Assembly (NCBI RefSeq): GCF_023953935.1
Contig: NZ_JAMLIW010000004.1
Coordinates: forward strand, 124,001 to 188,000
Source of the DNA: Thermomonas sp.
GTDB taxonomy: Bacteria > Pseudomonadota > Gammaproteobacteria > Xanthomonadales > Xanthomonadaceae
DNA length: 64,000 bases
Direction: 5' to 3'
Shown here in pieces: positions 1-9,037 of the stretch. A program made the position numbers and the translations under genes. The notes beneath the pieces were generated by a model. That model did no database searches. It was not told the origin of the DNA and worked only from the letters and a program-made list of their open reading frames with translations. Every line of letters begins with the position of its first letter. Positions within the stretch are counted from its first letter, which is position 1.

Positions 1-401
1 TCTGGAGCCGCGACCGTGATCTGCCGGCGCCGTTCATGTCGGCGGCCGGGCAGATGCTGTGCGGCGGAGCCTTGATGGTCGGGGTCGGGTTGGCTTTGGG
101 CGAGCGGTTTGCGCAAGTGCCCGATGCGCGCGCACTGGCCGCTTTCTGGTATCTGGTGGTGCTGGGCTCGCTGGGCGGGTTCACCGCCTACATCTGGCTG
201 CTGAGCCACGTGCGGCCGGCGCTGGCGGGCAGCTATGCCTACGTCAATCCGGCGATCGCGGTGCTGCTGGGCGCGTGGCTGGCGCACGAGCGCTTCGGCG
301 GCAGCGAGCTGGCCGCCATGGGCGTGATCCTGCTGGGCGTGGTCGTGATCACCTTCGGCAAGGCGCTGCGCAAGCTGGTGGCCGGGAGCGATGCGGCATG
401 A
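1..401 (+). CDS. EamA/DMT-family transporter, C-terminal part (5' truncated)
   Basis: The reading frame is open from base 3 of the window, so the gene begins upstream. About 132 residues remain, with hydrophobic helices separated by short polar turns and the AYVNPAIAVLLGAWLAHE segment typical of the second EamA repeat of drug/metabolite transporters. It would be an inner-membrane exporter of small metabolites; the substrate cannot be told from sequence. Its stop codon overlaps the start of the next transporter gene (ATGA), so the two are probably co-transcribed and translationally coupled. Confidence 0.8.
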   Translation, partial: WSRDRDLPAPFMSAAGQMLCGGALMVGVGLALGERFAQVPDARALAAFWYLVVLGSLGGFTAYIWLLSHVRPALAGSYAYVNPAIAVLLGAWLAHERFGGSELAAMGVILLGVVVITFGKALRKLVAGSDAA

Positions 402-1324
402 GCGACAATGCACACGCCGATGCCGTGCGCGGCGTCTGGGCGGCGGTGGCGGCGTTCGTCACCTGGGGTTTTTCGCCGCTGTACTGGCACTTGCTCAATG
501 CCGTGCCTTCGCTGCAGATCGTGCTGCACCGGGTGGTGTGGAGCGCGCTGTTCGTCGCGGTCGTATTGCTGTGGCGCAGCGGGCGCGGCTGGCTGCGGCA
601 GACCCTGGCCGGGCAGCCGAAGCTGGGCTGGACGCTGGCGGCGTCGAGCCTGCTGATCGCCGGCAACTGGGGGCTGTACATCTGGGCGGTGAATGCCGGT
701 CACGTGGTGGAAGCCGCGCTCGGCTATTTCATCAACCCGCTGTGCAACGTGGTGATCGGGGTGCTGTTCCTGCGCGAGCGGCTGCGCGCCCTGCAATGGG
801 CCTCGGTGCTGGTGGCGCTGGCCGGCGTGGTCTGGCTGACCGTGCAGTACGGCGGGCTGCCGTGGATCGCGCTGACGCTGGCGGTCTCGTTCAGCCTGTA
901 CGGCCTGCTGCGCAAGCAGGCGCACGTGGACCCGGTGGCGGGGCTGGGCGTGGAGAGCGCGTTCCTGTTCCTGCCCGGGCTGCTCTGGCTGCTGTGGATC
1001 GAAGGCCACGGCGGCGGTGGTTTCGGCCACGGCTACGGCGTCCTCAACGCGCTGCTACTGGCGCTGTCGGGGGTGCTGACCGCGCTGCCGCTGATCGGGT
1101 TCGCCTACGCGGTGCGGCGGATCCCGCTGAGCGTGGCCGGGTTGCTGCAATACATCTCGCCGACGCTGCAATTCCTGATCGGCGTGTACCTGCTGGGCGA
1201 GCCTTTCGACCAGGCGCGGCTGGTGGGCTTTGTCTGCATCTGGATCGCCCTGGCCTTGTTCGTGGTCGATGGCCTGCGCGGCGGTCGCCCGCCGCGGGAA
1301 GCGGAGTTGGCCGAGGTGGTCTGA
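398..1324 (+). CDS. rarD: RarD-type EamA transporter
   Basis: A 308-residue polytopic inner-membrane protein. The start at 398 is chosen because MSDNAHADAVRGVW opens the conserved protein and overlaps the upstream stop by four bases; the longer open frame upstream is a shadow of the preceding gene. The sequence has about ten hydrophobic helices, with GFSPLYWHLL near the N-terminus and the RarD-like NPLCNVVIGVLFLRERL and LQYISPTLQFLIGVYLLGE segments. RarD proteins are DMT-superfamily members, annotated by name with chloramphenicol sensitivity but without an established substrate. Family call is firm, function is not. Confidence 0.85.
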   Translation: MSDNAHADAVRGVWAAVAAFVTWGFSPLYWHLLNAVPSLQIVLHRVVWSALFVAVVLLWRSGRGWLRQTLAGQPKLGWTLAASSLLIAGNWGLYIWAVNAGHVVEAALGYFINPLCNVVIGVLFLRERLRALQWASVLVALAGVVWLTVQYGGLPWIALTLAVSFSLYGLLRKQAHVDPVAGLGVESAFLFLPGLLWLLWIEGHGGGGFGHGYGVLNALLLALSGVLTALPLIGFAYAVRRIPLSVAGLLQYISPTLQFLIGVYLLGEPFDQARLVGFVCIWIALALFVVDGLRGGRPPREAELAEVV

Positions 1325-1334
1325 GGCGGCCGGC

Positions 1335-2642
1335 TCAGCCCGCCCGCAGTGCCTCGGTGACCGGCAGCCGCGCCGCCCGCAGCGCCGGGAACAGACCACC
1401 CACCAAGCCAATCCCCAGCGCCCATTTCAGGCCGGTCCAGGCCAGCGCCGGAGTGACCTTGAACTGGAACACCACCTGGCTGAAGTTGTTGCCCAGGGTA
1501 CTGACGGTATAGCCATTGAAACCCGCCCAAGCGATGGCGGCGCCCACCAGGCCACCCAGCAGCGCCAGCAGCAGGGTTTCCAGCATCACGGCGGTGACGA
1601 CCGGCAGCCCGCGGAAGCCGATCGCGCGCAGGGTCGCGATCTCCCGCGCGCGGCCGGCGACCGCCGCGAACATGCTGTTGAGCGCGCCAAACGCCGCACC
1701 GATCGCCATGATCGCGCCGATCACCGTCCCGAGGATCGAGATCAGCTTGGTCAGCCCTTCCGACTGCTTGCCGAAATAGTCGCGGGTGGTGGCAGCGTCC
1801 AGCTTCAGCCGCGGGTCGGCGGCCAGGGCGGCCTTGAGCTGGCGGAATCCCTGCTTGCCGTCCAGCTTCAGGGTCACCGACTGGAACGCCGGGCGTTGGT
1901 AGGCCGGGCCGAGCACGTCGGCATCGGTCCACAATTCCGAATCATGCGAATCGTGGGACTCGAACACGCCGACGATGGTCCATTGCTGATTCGCCAGCTC
2001 AATGTGGCGGCCGACCTCCATGTCCCGGAACTGGCGCTGCGCGCCGCGGCCGACCACGATTTCGCGCAGTCCCGGCCGGAACTTGCGGCCTTCGACGATG
2101 CGCAGTTTCGGCCGCAGCGTCCAGCCGGCCGGGCCGATGCCGCGGAACTGGACATTGACGTCGCTGCCGTCGGATCTGCTGCTCAGGTTGACCACCTGGG
2201 ACAACTCCGGTGACACCAGCGCGTGCCCGTCGCGATCCCGGGCGATGCCCGGCAGCGCAGAGATCAGCGGCACCTGGTCGCGGGTGATCACGGAATTGGT
2301 TTCTGCTTGTGCGCCTGCGCGCAACAGGATCGCGGTGTCGTCGCTGCCGGTGTGGTTGAGCGTGGCCTTGAAGCCCTCGCCCATCGCCAGCATCGCCACC
2401 AACACGCCGACCACGCCGGCGATGCCGACCACGATCACCAAGGACGCGCCCCAGCGCTGCGGCAGGCTGGCGATGCCGATCCTGGCCGCTTCCAGCGCCA
2501 GTCGCCCGCTGCGGGTCAGCAGCAGCCACAGCGCGATGAGGACGGCGACGCCGAGCACCACCGGCCAAGGCGCAATGATCCAGACGCCCAGCAGCACGGC
2601 CAGGAGGAGCACGACGAGAAGATTGGCAAGGAAGCGCTTCAT
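1335..2642 (-). CDS. ABC transporter permease, MacB/FtsX type
   Basis: A 435-residue protein. The start at 2642 (MKRFLANLL) is preceded by a GAGG ribosome site; the frame extends six bases further only by a TTG codon. It has two N-terminal hydrophobic stretches, a large periplasmic MacB_PCD-like domain (about residues 75-290) and a C-terminal FtsX domain with three membrane segments, including the REIATLRAIGFRG element that contacts the ATPase. It is the last gene of the minus-strand export operon that runs from 6296. Such permeases pair with a LolD/MacB-like ATPase and a HlyD adaptor to move peptides, lipids or drugs out of the periplasm or inner leaflet. Confidence 0.85.
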   Translation of the reverse strand: MKRFLANLLVVLLLAVLLGVWIIAPWPVVLGVAVLIALWLLLTRSGRLALEAARIGIASLPQRWGASLVIVVGIAGVVGVLVAMLAMGEGFKATLNHTGSDDTAILLRAGAQAETNSVITRDQVPLISALPGIARDRDGHALVSPELSQVVNLSSRSDGSDVNVQFRGIGPAGWTLRPKLRIVEGRKFRPGLREIVVGRGAQRQFRDMEVGRHIELANQQWTIVGVFESHDSHDSELWTDADVLGPAYQRPAFQSVTLKLDGKQGFRQLKAALAADPRLKLDAATTRDYFGKQSEGLTKLISILGTVIGAIMAIGAAFGALNSMFAAVAGRAREIATLRAIGFRGLPVVTAVMLETLLLALLGGLVGAAIAWAGFNGYTVSTLGNNFSQVVFQFKVTPALAWTGLKWALGIGLVGGLFPALRAARLPVTEALRAG

Positions 2643-2710
2643 GACCAAGGCCTCAAGGTTGGATCGGTTCGACGTGGGGGTGTCGACGCTGGGGCGGTGT
2701 GCGGGCGGTG

Positions 2711-2743
2711 CCGTTCATGGTTCGACGGGCTCACCGCGAACGG
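2711..2743. repeat. REP-like palindrome, family A
   Basis: A 33-bp imperfect palindrome with arms CCGTTCATGG and CCGCGAACGG around a TTCGACGGGCTCA core. It lies in the 136-bp gap between the two ABC permease genes. A second copy in the opposite orientation lies at 31920-31954. It resembles the RAYT-associated REP elements common in Xanthomonadaceae and Pseudomonas; it may act as a transcription-end or mRNA-stabilising hairpin between the two permease genes. Confidence 0.65.
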
Positions 2744-2778
2744 AGCAGGCCTCGCTTGGCTGCACGGCATTACCATGA

Positions 2779-3936
2779 TCAACGTCCCGCCAGCGCATCA
2801 ACAATATTCAGGCGCATGCCGCGCAGGGCCGGCAGGGCGCCGACAACGACGCCGATGGCGAGCATCAGCAGCAGCCCGAGCCACCAGGTTTCCGGCATCA
2901 GGCCGGGCAATTGCACCATGCCGCCGCTGGCGGCGCCGACGATGGGGACGATGACCGCTGCGATGGCCAGCCCCAGCACCCCGCCCAGCACCACCAGCAG
3001 CACCGATTCGGCCAGCACCAGCCACAGCACGCTGCGGTTGGAGAAACCGATCGTCTTCAGTACCGCCAGTTCGGGAATGCGTTCGCGCACCGCTTGGGCC
3101 ATGGTGTTTCCGGTCAGCAGCAGCAGGGTGAAGAACACCGCGCCCATGATCGCGGTGACGATCAGGCCGATGTCGGCGAATTGCTTGACGAAGGCCTGGT
3201 TGAACGCCTGTTCGCTCTGGGTCTTGGTTTCGTGATCGGAGTTTTCGCTGAGGCGGTCGATCGCCTGCGCGATCCGGTCCGACGAGGCTCCCGGCTTGGG
3301 TTTGACCACCAGCCAGCCGATGCGGCTCTTCACATAGTCGTTGGCCTCGTCGAAATAGGTCCAGTGGAAGTACAGCGCCATTTCCTCGCCTTTGCGCTTG
3401 CTGTCGCTGACCTTGTAGATGCCGCGCAGCGTGAACGGCCAGTCGTTGCTGCCGTGGGTCGGGAAGATCGTCGCCTGCAGCGGAATGGTGTCGCCGATCT
3501 TCCAGCCGAACCGCCGCGCCAGGGTGTCGCCGACGATGGCGCCACGGCGGTCGGCCTGCCATGCCCGCAGCTGCCCGGTCGGGATCTGGTATTCCGGATA
3601 CAAATCCAGAAAATCCGGGCTGACGCTGAAGTTCGGGAAGAAGTTCTTGGGGTCGCGGTAGATGCCGCCAAACCACGCGGCGTAGGCCACCTTGTCGACC
3701 CCGGGCACCGCGCGCACCTGCTCGACCAGGCTGTACGGCAGCATCTGGGTGATCGATAGCCGCGACATGGTCACCATGCGGTTGGCGCCGGCGACATCGC
3801 CGCCGGAGTTGAAGGCGACGCGCACCGAATCCAGCATCCCGAACAGCAGGAAGGCGGCCACCACCGACATCAGGGTGAGCAGGGTGCGGGTCTTGCTGCG
3901 CACCAGCGCGGCCCAGACCAGATGGAAATATTTCAT
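2779..3936 (-). CDS. ABC transporter permease, FtsX/MacB type
   Basis: A 385-residue protein starting [20 protein letters not shown]. One N-terminal transmembrane segment (about residues 18-40) is followed by a periplasmic MacB_PCD domain (about 45-240) and an FtsX domain with three C-terminal helices, including the [15 protein letters not shown] coupling motif. It is paired with the other permease at 1335-2642; two different FtsX-type permeases with one ATPase suggest a heterodimeric pump. The order adaptor-ATPase-permease-permease is common in proteobacterial export systems for antimicrobial peptides and lipoprotein-like cargo. Substrate unknown. Confidence 0.85.
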   Translation of the reverse strand: MKYFHLVWAALVRSKTRTLLTLMSVVAAFLLFGMLDSVRVAFNSGGDVAGANRMVTMSRLSITQMLPYSLVEQVRAVPGVDKVAYAAWFGGIYRDPKNFFPNFSVSPDFLDLYPEYQIPTGQLRAWQADRRGAIVGDTLARRFGWKIGDTIPLQATIFPTHGSNDWPFTLRGIYKVSDSKRKGEEMALYFHWTYFDEANDYVKSRIGWLVVKPKPGASSDRIAQAIDRLSENSDHETKTQSEQAFNQAFVKQFADIGLIVTAIMGAVFFTLLLLTGNTMAQAVRERIPELAVLKTIGFSNRSVLWLVLAESVLLVVLGGVLGLAIAAVIVPIVGAASGGMVQLPGLMPETWWLGLLLMLAIGVVVGALPALRGMRLNIVDALAGR

Positions 3937-3999
3937 GTTGCCTCCAGCTTGTCCTTCCCGCTCGCGGGAAGCTGGCGCGGAGCGCCGGATGTGGGTTGG

Positions 4000-4036
4000 C
4001 CCTCACCCCAACCCCTCTCCCGGGGGAGAGGGGCTC
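4000..4036. repeat. REP-like palindrome, family B
   Basis: A 37-bp element: CCCTCACCCCAACC followed by the hairpin CCTCTCCCGGGGGAGAGG and GCTC. It lies between the ATPase and permease genes and overlaps the first bases of the ATPase stop codon region at 4035-4037. Related copies lie inside the RND pump gene (about 36657-36768) and, degenerate, at 42471-42493. Confidence 0.7.
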
Positions 4037-4727
4037 AGGCCGCGTGCGCGGCCTGTTCGACCAGCACGCCCTTGTCCAGGTGCAGGGTGTGGCTGGCGTA
4101 CTCGGCGGCCTTGGGGTCGTGGGTCACCATGACGATGGTTTTGCCGTGTTCGCGGTTGAGCGTCTGCAGCAGGCCGAGGATCTCCTCCGCCGAGGCTCGA
4201 TCAAGGTCGCCGGTGGGCTCGTCGCAGATCAGCAGGGTGGGGTCGGACACGATCGCGCGTGCGATCGCCACGCGCTGCTGCTGGCCGCCGGACAGTTCGT
4301 TCGGACGATGCTTGCCGCGATCCCCCAGGCCCACCAGCTGCAGCGCCACGGCCGCATTCTGCCTGCGCTGCGCGGCCGACAGCCGGGTCAACAGCAGCGG
4401 CAGTTCGACGTTCTTCTGCGCGGTCAGTGTCGGCATCAGGTTGTAGAACTGGAACACGAAGCCGACATGGTTGCTGCGCCATTGCGCCAGCTGGCCGGAG
4501 CCGAGTTGCTCGATGTGCTGGCCGGCGATTTCAATGCTGCCGGCGCTGGGCGAATCCAGCCCGCCGATCAGGTTGAGCAAGGTGGTCTTGCCCGAACCCG
4601 AGGGGCCCATCAGGGCGACGAAATCGCCCTCGGCGATGTCGAGGTCGATGCCGCGCAGCACATCGACTTTTTCCGGGCCGCGTTGGTAGGTCTTGTGCAG
4701 GTTGCGGATGCTGACGAGGGTGGTCAT
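4035..4727 (-). CDS. ABC transporter ATP-binding protein, LolD/MacB type
   Basis: A 230-residue ATPase. The start at 4727 ([17 protein letters not shown]) fits the family; the longer frame upstream is a shadow of the adaptor gene. It shows Walker [11 protein letters not shown]-loop [14 protein letters not shown], signature [14 protein letters not shown], Walker [13 protein letters not shown] and the H-loop VTHD. It is cytoplasmic and would energise the two FtsX-type permeases encoded just downstream. The family includes LolD, MacB and FtsE-like subunits that drive mechanotransmission rather than classic substrate translocation. Confidence 0.92.
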   Translation of the reverse strand: MTTLVSIRNLHKTYQRGPEKVDVLRGIDLDIAEGDFVALMGPSGSGKTTLLNLIGGLDSPSAGSIEIAGQHIEQLGSGQLAQWRSNHVGFVFQFYNLMPTLTAQKNVELPLLLTRLSAAQRRQNAAVALQLVGLGDRGKHRPNELSGGQQQRVAIARAIVSDPTLLICDEPTGDLDRASAEEILGLLQTLNREHGKTIVMVTHDPKAAEYASHTLHLDKGVLVEQAAHAA

Positions 4728-4779
4728 GGGGTGTCCTTGCAGGTCGCCTCCCGAATGGCCGGGGCGGCGGGAGGGTGCG

Positions 4780-6045
4780 TCATTCGGTGCTGGTATCGGC
4801 GTCGGTATCGGCATCGGTGGTGACGCGAACGCGGGCGCCATCGCGGAGTTGATCGGCTGGCTCGAGCACGACCTGATCGCCGCCGGACAGGCCGGACAGC
4901 ACTTCGCGGTCATCGCCCAGGGTGCGGCCCAGCTGGACCGTGCGCATCGAGACGGTCTCGCCGGTTTGCACGAACACCACCGACTTGCCGCCGCGCTCGA
5001 CAATCGCACTGGCGGGTGCCAGCACGCCCGGGTGGGCATTGGCCTGCGCCGGCTTGGCCTCATCGAGGAAGCGCACCCGCGCGCCCATGTCCGGCACCAG
5101 CCGCGGATCGCCCAGTGCGCCGAGGCTGACGCGCACCTTCACCGTCGCCTTGCCGCGATCGGCGGTCGGGATGATGGCGATGACCTTGCCCGGGATCTTC
5201 CAATCCTGATAGGCATTGAGTACGGTCTCGGTGCGCATGTCCGGCTTGACCCGGCCGATGTAGGCCTCGCCGACGTCGACCTCGACTTCCAGCGAGGCCA
5301 TATCGACAATCGTGCCGATGCCGGTGCGGGTGAAACCGCCGCCGGCCGACAATGGCGAGACGATTTCACCCGGCTGCGCGGCCTTGGCAATCACCACGCC
5401 GGCGAACGGCGCACGCACGATGGTGTTGTCGATGCCGTTGTCGGCGATGCGCAGGGCGTCGCGCGCCACCTGCGCATTGTGCCGGGCGGTGGCCAGCTGC
5501 GCGCGCAGCGCATCGCGCGCCGCGATGGCTTGATCGGACTGCGCGCGTGACACCAGTTGCTGGCGCGCCAGCGCGCCCAGCCGATTGGCATCGGCCTCGG
5601 CCTGCTTGAGCTGGGCGGCCACGCCGGCGATCTGGCTTTGCGCCGCGGCCAGCTGCGCGGCGGACAGCGCGCGCTGCGCATCGGCATCGACCGGATCCAG
5701 ATGCGCCAGCACCTGGCCTTCCTCGACCCGCTGGCCTTCTTCGATCAGCACGTCGCGCACCTTGCCGGTGACCTTCGCCGACACTGTGGCCATCCGTCGC
5801 GCGACCACGTAGCCGGTGGCATCGAGCACGGCCGGACCGGCGCTGCCGCTGCCACCAATGGCAGTGACCTCGGCCACTCGCACTTCAATGCCCTGGTCCT
5901 TGTGCAGCAGGAACCAGCCGCCGGCGACCAGGACCAGCGCTGCGATGACGCCCACGGCAATCCACAGCCCCGTGCGTGACTCCGGCGGCGGCGCGGCATT
6001 GCGGTCGATCTTCAGGGATTTGAGAAGGTCGGCGTTGCTGTTCAT
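4780..6045 (-). CDS. HlyD-family periplasmic adaptor subunit
   Basis: A 421-residue membrane-fusion protein. One transmembrane anchor (about residues 26-47, WIAVGVIAALVLVAGGWFLL) is followed by a lipoyl/barrel-sandwich half, an alpha-helical hairpin rich in Ala/Gln (about 120-190), the second lipoyl half (NTIVRAPFAGVVIAKAAQPGE) and a beta-barrel plus membrane-proximal domain. It would bridge the ABC permease complex to an outer-membrane TolC-type channel, which is not encoded here. The C-terminus carries a short Asp/Thr run (TDADTDADTSTE). It sits 52 bp upstream of the ATPase gene in the same operon. Confidence 0.88.
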   Translation of the reverse strand: MNSNADLLKSLKIDRNAAPPPESRTGLWIAVGVIAALVLVAGGWFLLHKDQGIEVRVAEVTAIGGSGSAGPAVLDATGYVVARRMATVSAKVTGKVRDVLIEEGQRVEEGQVLAHLDPVDADAQRALSAAQLAAAQSQIAGVAAQLKQAEADANRLGALARQQLVSRAQSDQAIAARDALRAQLATARHNAQVARDALRIADNGIDNTIVRAPFAGVVIAKAAQPGEIVSPLSAGGGFTRTGIGTIVDMASLEVEVDVGEAYIGRVKPDMRTETVLNAYQDWKIPGKVIAIIPTADRGKATVKVRVSLGALGDPRLVPDMGARVRFLDEAKPAQANAHPGVLAPASAIVERGGKSVVFVQTGETVSMRTVQLGRTLGDDREVLSGLSGGDQVVLEPADQLRDGARVRVTTDADTDADTSTE

Positions 6046-6092
6046 GCGGATTTCATCGAAGCGGCGGAGCAGTCATCATCGGGCAAATGCGC

Positions 6093-6296
6093 TCACCGTG
6101 GCGGCTGACGTCGCGCGTTGTGCAGTGCAAACAGCGCAGCGATGCCGAAGCCCGCGGCCATGCAGGCCAGCGCGATGGCGACGATCGGCTGGTCGGCCCA
6201 GAACCATTCGAGGTGGTGGGCATCGAAACGAAAGGCGGCGGCCAGAAAGCCCAGGGACAGTGTGGGGGCCAGCATTTTTCGCGGATGTGTCAGCAT
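6093..6296 (-). CDS. small two-helix membrane protein
   Basis: A 67-residue protein, MLTHPRKMLAPTLSLG at its start. The start at 6296 is supported by GGAGG eight bases upstream. It has two hydrophobic segments (about residues 9-22 and 37-58) and a basic C-terminus (HNARRQPPR). I do not recognise a family. It lies 47 bp upstream of the HlyD-type adaptor on the same strand and is probably the first gene of the export operon, divergent from the sensor kinase, so a role as an accessory or stress-membrane protein of that pump is possible but unproven. Confidence 0.6.
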   Translation of the reverse strand: MLTHPRKMLAPTLSLGFLAAAFRFDAHHLEWFWADQPIVAIALACMAAGFGIAALFALHNARRQPPR

Positions 6297-6467
6297 CGGA
6301 AGCACCTCCATCGCGGGCGACGAACCTTGGGCCAGCTTGAACGCGAAAGCGGGCGGTGTCCGCTGACACTTGTCATGCGCTGGTGATGATGGTCGGGGAT
6401 GCCGCCGCGCCGCGTAAAGGAAGAACATGCGCCGCATCCTTGTTTGCAGTTGTTCTAGGATGCGTGC

Positions 6468-7685
6468 ATGAGCCTGCTTGCCTGGTTGCAACGCCAGTTC
6501 ACCCCGGCGCCGGATTCGGCGGCAGCGCAGGACGTGCGCCGCGGCAAATCGCCCTGGACCGGCGGCGTCCACCTGCTGTGGTCGCTGTGGGTGTTCTTCA
6601 CCCCGCTGCTGGGTGATGGCTACGACTGGCGGTGGCTGACGCTGACCCTGCTGTCGTATCCGCTGTTCCTGTGGCTGTACGCACGGATCATCTTCGGGCC
6701 GCGTCGGCAGGGCTGGTGCCACGCGCTGGCGATGGCGGCACTCAGTCTGGTTTTGCTGCGCTGGTACCCTTCCGGGCTGAGTTATTTCGTGTTCGGCTGC
6801 GTGATGCTGCGGGTGTCCGAGCAGCGCCCGCGCCTGCTCCACTATGCCCTGCAGCTGCTGGCGATGAATATCGTGTTCGTGGCGGTGGCATGGGCGCTCG
6901 ACTATCCGCCGCAATTCTGGATGTGGGTGCCGGTCATGACCTTCGTGATCGGCATGATCGTCAACGTCGAGCACGCTGCCCAGGAGAATGACGCCGCCTT
7001 GGCGCTGTCGCAGGAAGAAGTCCGCAAGCTGGCCGCGACCGCCGAACGCGAGCGCATCGGTCGCGACCTGCACGATTTGCTGGGGCATACGTTGTCGCTG
7101 ATTACCCTGAAACTGGAGTTGGCGCGCAAGCTGTTCGAGCGAGACTCGGGGGCCGCGAAGCGGGAGCTGGAAGAGGCCGAACGGGTGGCGCGCGAGGCCC
7201 TGGCGCAGGTGCGCAGTGCCGTCACCGGCATCCGCGCGACCGACCTGGCGGCGGAACTCGCCTCGGCCCGGCTGCTGCTGGAATCGGCGCAGGTGCAGCT
7301 GGATTACGGCGCGCCGCCGCCGGGCCTGCCGCCCGAGGTCGAGCGCGGACTGGCGCTGGTGCTGCGTGAGGCGGTCACCAATATTGGCCGGCATGCGCAC
7401 GCCGCGCAGGCGCAGGTGGAATTCACCCGCGAAGACAAGGCCGTGCAGCTGTGCATTGGCGACAACGGGCGTGGTGGCGTTGCCGTGGATGGCAATGGCC
7501 TCAGTGGCATGCGTGCCCGCGTCGCGGAATTGGGCGGCAGCTTGAGCGTCGATTCACCCCGCAATGGCGGCACGCGGCTGCTGGTGCGGGTGCCGCTGAC
7601 CTGGCAGGAACCGCTGCTGCCGCTGCGCGCCGTCCCCACGGCAGGTGGATTCCAGGGCAAACCACAGGCGAAGGTGCAGGGATGA
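6468..7685 (+). CDS. sensor histidine kinase, DesK/NarL class
   Basis: A 405-residue inner-membrane kinase. The N-terminal 170 residues hold about five to six hydrophobic helices with no large periplasmic domain, as in DesK or LiaS-like sensors of the membrane state. A coiled linker leads to the HisKA_3 box ERERIGRDLHDLLGH, with His202 the likely phosphoacceptor. The HATPase_c domain shows the N-box EAVTNIGRHA and the G-boxes GDNGRGG and GLSGMRARV. The last ~30 residues form a Pro/Gln-rich tail. Its stop overlaps the regulator start (ATGA). It is divergent from the ABC export operon, the natural candidate target. Confidence 0.9.
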   Translation: MSLLAWLQRQFTPAPDSAAAQDVRRGKSPWTGGVHLLWSLWVFFTPLLGDGYDWRWLTLTLLSYPLFLWLYARIIFGPRRQGWCHALAMAALSLVLLRWYPSGLSYFVFGCVMLRVSEQRPRLLHYALQLLAMNIVFVAVAWALDYPPQFWMWVPVMTFVIGMIVNVEHAAQENDAALALSQEEVRKLAATAERERIGRDLHDLLGHTLSLITLKLELARKLFERDSGAAKRELEEAERVAREALAQVRSAVTGIRATDLAAELASARLLLESAQVQLDYGAPPPGLPPEVERGLALVLREAVTNIGRHAHAAQAQVEFTREDKAVQLCIGDNGRGGVAVDGNGLSGMRARVAELGGSLSVDSPRNGGTRLLVRVPLTWQEPLLPLRAVPTAGGFQGKPQAKVQG

Positions 7686-8284
7686 TTCGCATCTTGCTCG
7701 CTGAAGACCAGGCCATGCTGCGCGGTGCGTTGACCGCGCTGCTGGGGATGGAGTCCGACCTCGAGGTGGTGGCCAATGTCGGTGACGGGGAATCGGCCTG
7801 GCGCGAACTGCAACGGCTGAAGCCCGATGTGCTGCTGACCGACATCGAGATGCCCGGCCTGACCGGGCTGGAACTGGCCCAGCGCATCGCGCGCCACGAA
7901 CTGCCGATCAAGGTGGTCATCATCACCACCTTCGCCCGCGCCGGCTTCCTGCGCCGCGCGCTGGATGCCGGCGTGCGCGGCTATCTGCTCAAGGATGCGC
8001 CGGCCGAACAGCTGGCTGCCGCCATTCGCCAGGTGCACCGCGGCGGCCGGTCGGTCGATCCGCAGCTGGCGATGGAGGCCTGGGGCGAAGCCGATCCATT
8101 GACCGATCGCGAGCGCCAGGCGTTGCGGCTGGCCGGCGAAGGCCTGTCGGCTGGTGAGATCGCGGACAGGCTCAACCTCTCGCACGGCACCGTGCGCAAT
8201 TACCTGTCCGAGGCGATCGGCAAGCTCGGCGTCGGCAATCGCATCGAGGCCTACCGGCTGGCGCGGCAGAAGGGCTGGCTGTAG
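7682..8284 (+). CDS. NarL/FixJ-family response regulator
   Basis: A 200-residue two-domain regulator. The receiver domain (residues 1-120) has the acidic pair AEDQ, the phosphoacceptor Asp54 in LLTDIEMPG, Thr in IITTFA and Lys in YLLKDAP. A LuxR-type helix-turn-helix follows (about residues 138-200: LTDRERQALRLAGEGLSAGEI and LSHGTVRNYLSEAIGKL). It is translationally coupled to the upstream kinase. DesR-like regulators with this architecture usually control an adjacent transporter, so the divergent operon at 1335-6296 is the inferred target. Confidence 0.92.
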   Translation: MIRILLAEDQAMLRGALTALLGMESDLEVVANVGDGESAWRELQRLKPDVLLTDIEMPGLTGLELAQRIARHELPIKVVIITTFARAGFLRRALDAGVRGYLLKDAPAEQLAAAIRQVHRGGRSVDPQLAMEAWGEADPLTDRERQALRLAGEGLSAGEIADRLNLSHGTVRNYLSEAIGKLGVGNRIEAYRLARQKGWL

Positions 8285-8305
8285 GCGCCCGTCGGCCGGC
8301 AGGGC

Positions 8306-9019
8306 TCAGGCGACTTTTTTCAGCACCGCGCCGGCATCCAGCCAGTCGGCCAATGCGGTCAGCGTCGTCACCCGCAGGTCCGCAGGCGCCTGGGCCTCCG
8401 GCCACGCGTGCAGGCCGCGGTCGATCCAGCAGGTATGCAGGCCCGCATGGGCAGCACCGGCGATGTCCACGCGCGGATCGTCGCCGACGTGCAGCACTTG
8501 TTCCGGCGCGGCATCGAGCCTGCAGCAGGCATCGAGGAAGATCCCGGCATCCGGTTTCGGCGCACCGTACTCGCGTGCGGTCAATTCGAAGCGGAAGTGC
8601 GCGGCGATGCCAATCGCCGCGAGGTCGGCGTTGCCGTTGGTCAAGGCGGCGATCGGCAGGTGTGCGGCGATCCGGCGCAGGCCGTCGAGCGCGTCGGGGA
8701 AGAAATCGACCTGGTTGCGTTCGCGGAAGAAGATCGCGTAGGCGGCGCTGGCCAGTTCCGGGTCGTCGCCGCTTTCGCGCAGCGCCCGCTCGATGGTCAA
8801 CCGGCGCAGCAGGCCAAGATCGTGCGCCAACTCCGGCAGATCGGTCATCACCCGCTCGCGCAGCGCCCGCATCTCGGTGATCGGGAAGCGCTCGGCGGTG
8901 CGCGGGCTGTGGGCTTCAAACCAGGCGTGCAGCGTGGTTTCGATGCGTGCACCGATCGGCGCGAACGGCCACAGGGTGTCGTCGAGGTCGAGGGTGATGG
9001 CGCGGATGGCGGGAATCAC
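8306..9019 (-). CDS. HAD-superfamily (subclass IA) phosphatase
   Basis: A 237-residue cytoplasmic hydrolase. HAD motif I is ITLDLDDTLWPF (nucleophile and acid/base Asp at residues about 10 and 12), motif II is AALTNGNAD, motif III the Lys in EYGAPKPDAGIF, and motif IV HVGDDPRVDIAGAAHAG. Proteins of this type (YigB/YjjG-like) dephosphorylate FMN, sugar phosphates or nucleotides; the substrate cannot be fixed here. The start is a GTG at 9019 (MIPAIRAITLD) without an obvious ribosome site. It converges on the response regulator gene with a 21-bp gap. Confidence 0.85.
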   Translation of the reverse strand: MIPAIRAITLDLDDTLWPFAPIGARIETTLHAWFEAHSPRTAERFPITEMRALRERVMTDLPELAHDLGLLRRLTIERALRESGDDPELASAAYAIFFRERNQVDFFPDALDGLRRIAAHLPIAALTNGNADLAAIGIAAHFRFELTAREYGAPKPDAGIFLDACCRLDAAPEQVLHVGDDPRVDIAGAAHAGLHTCWIDRGLHAWPEAQAPADLRVTTLTALADWLDAGAVLKKVA

Positions 9020-9037
9020 GGCGCGTGCGTCGCAGGC

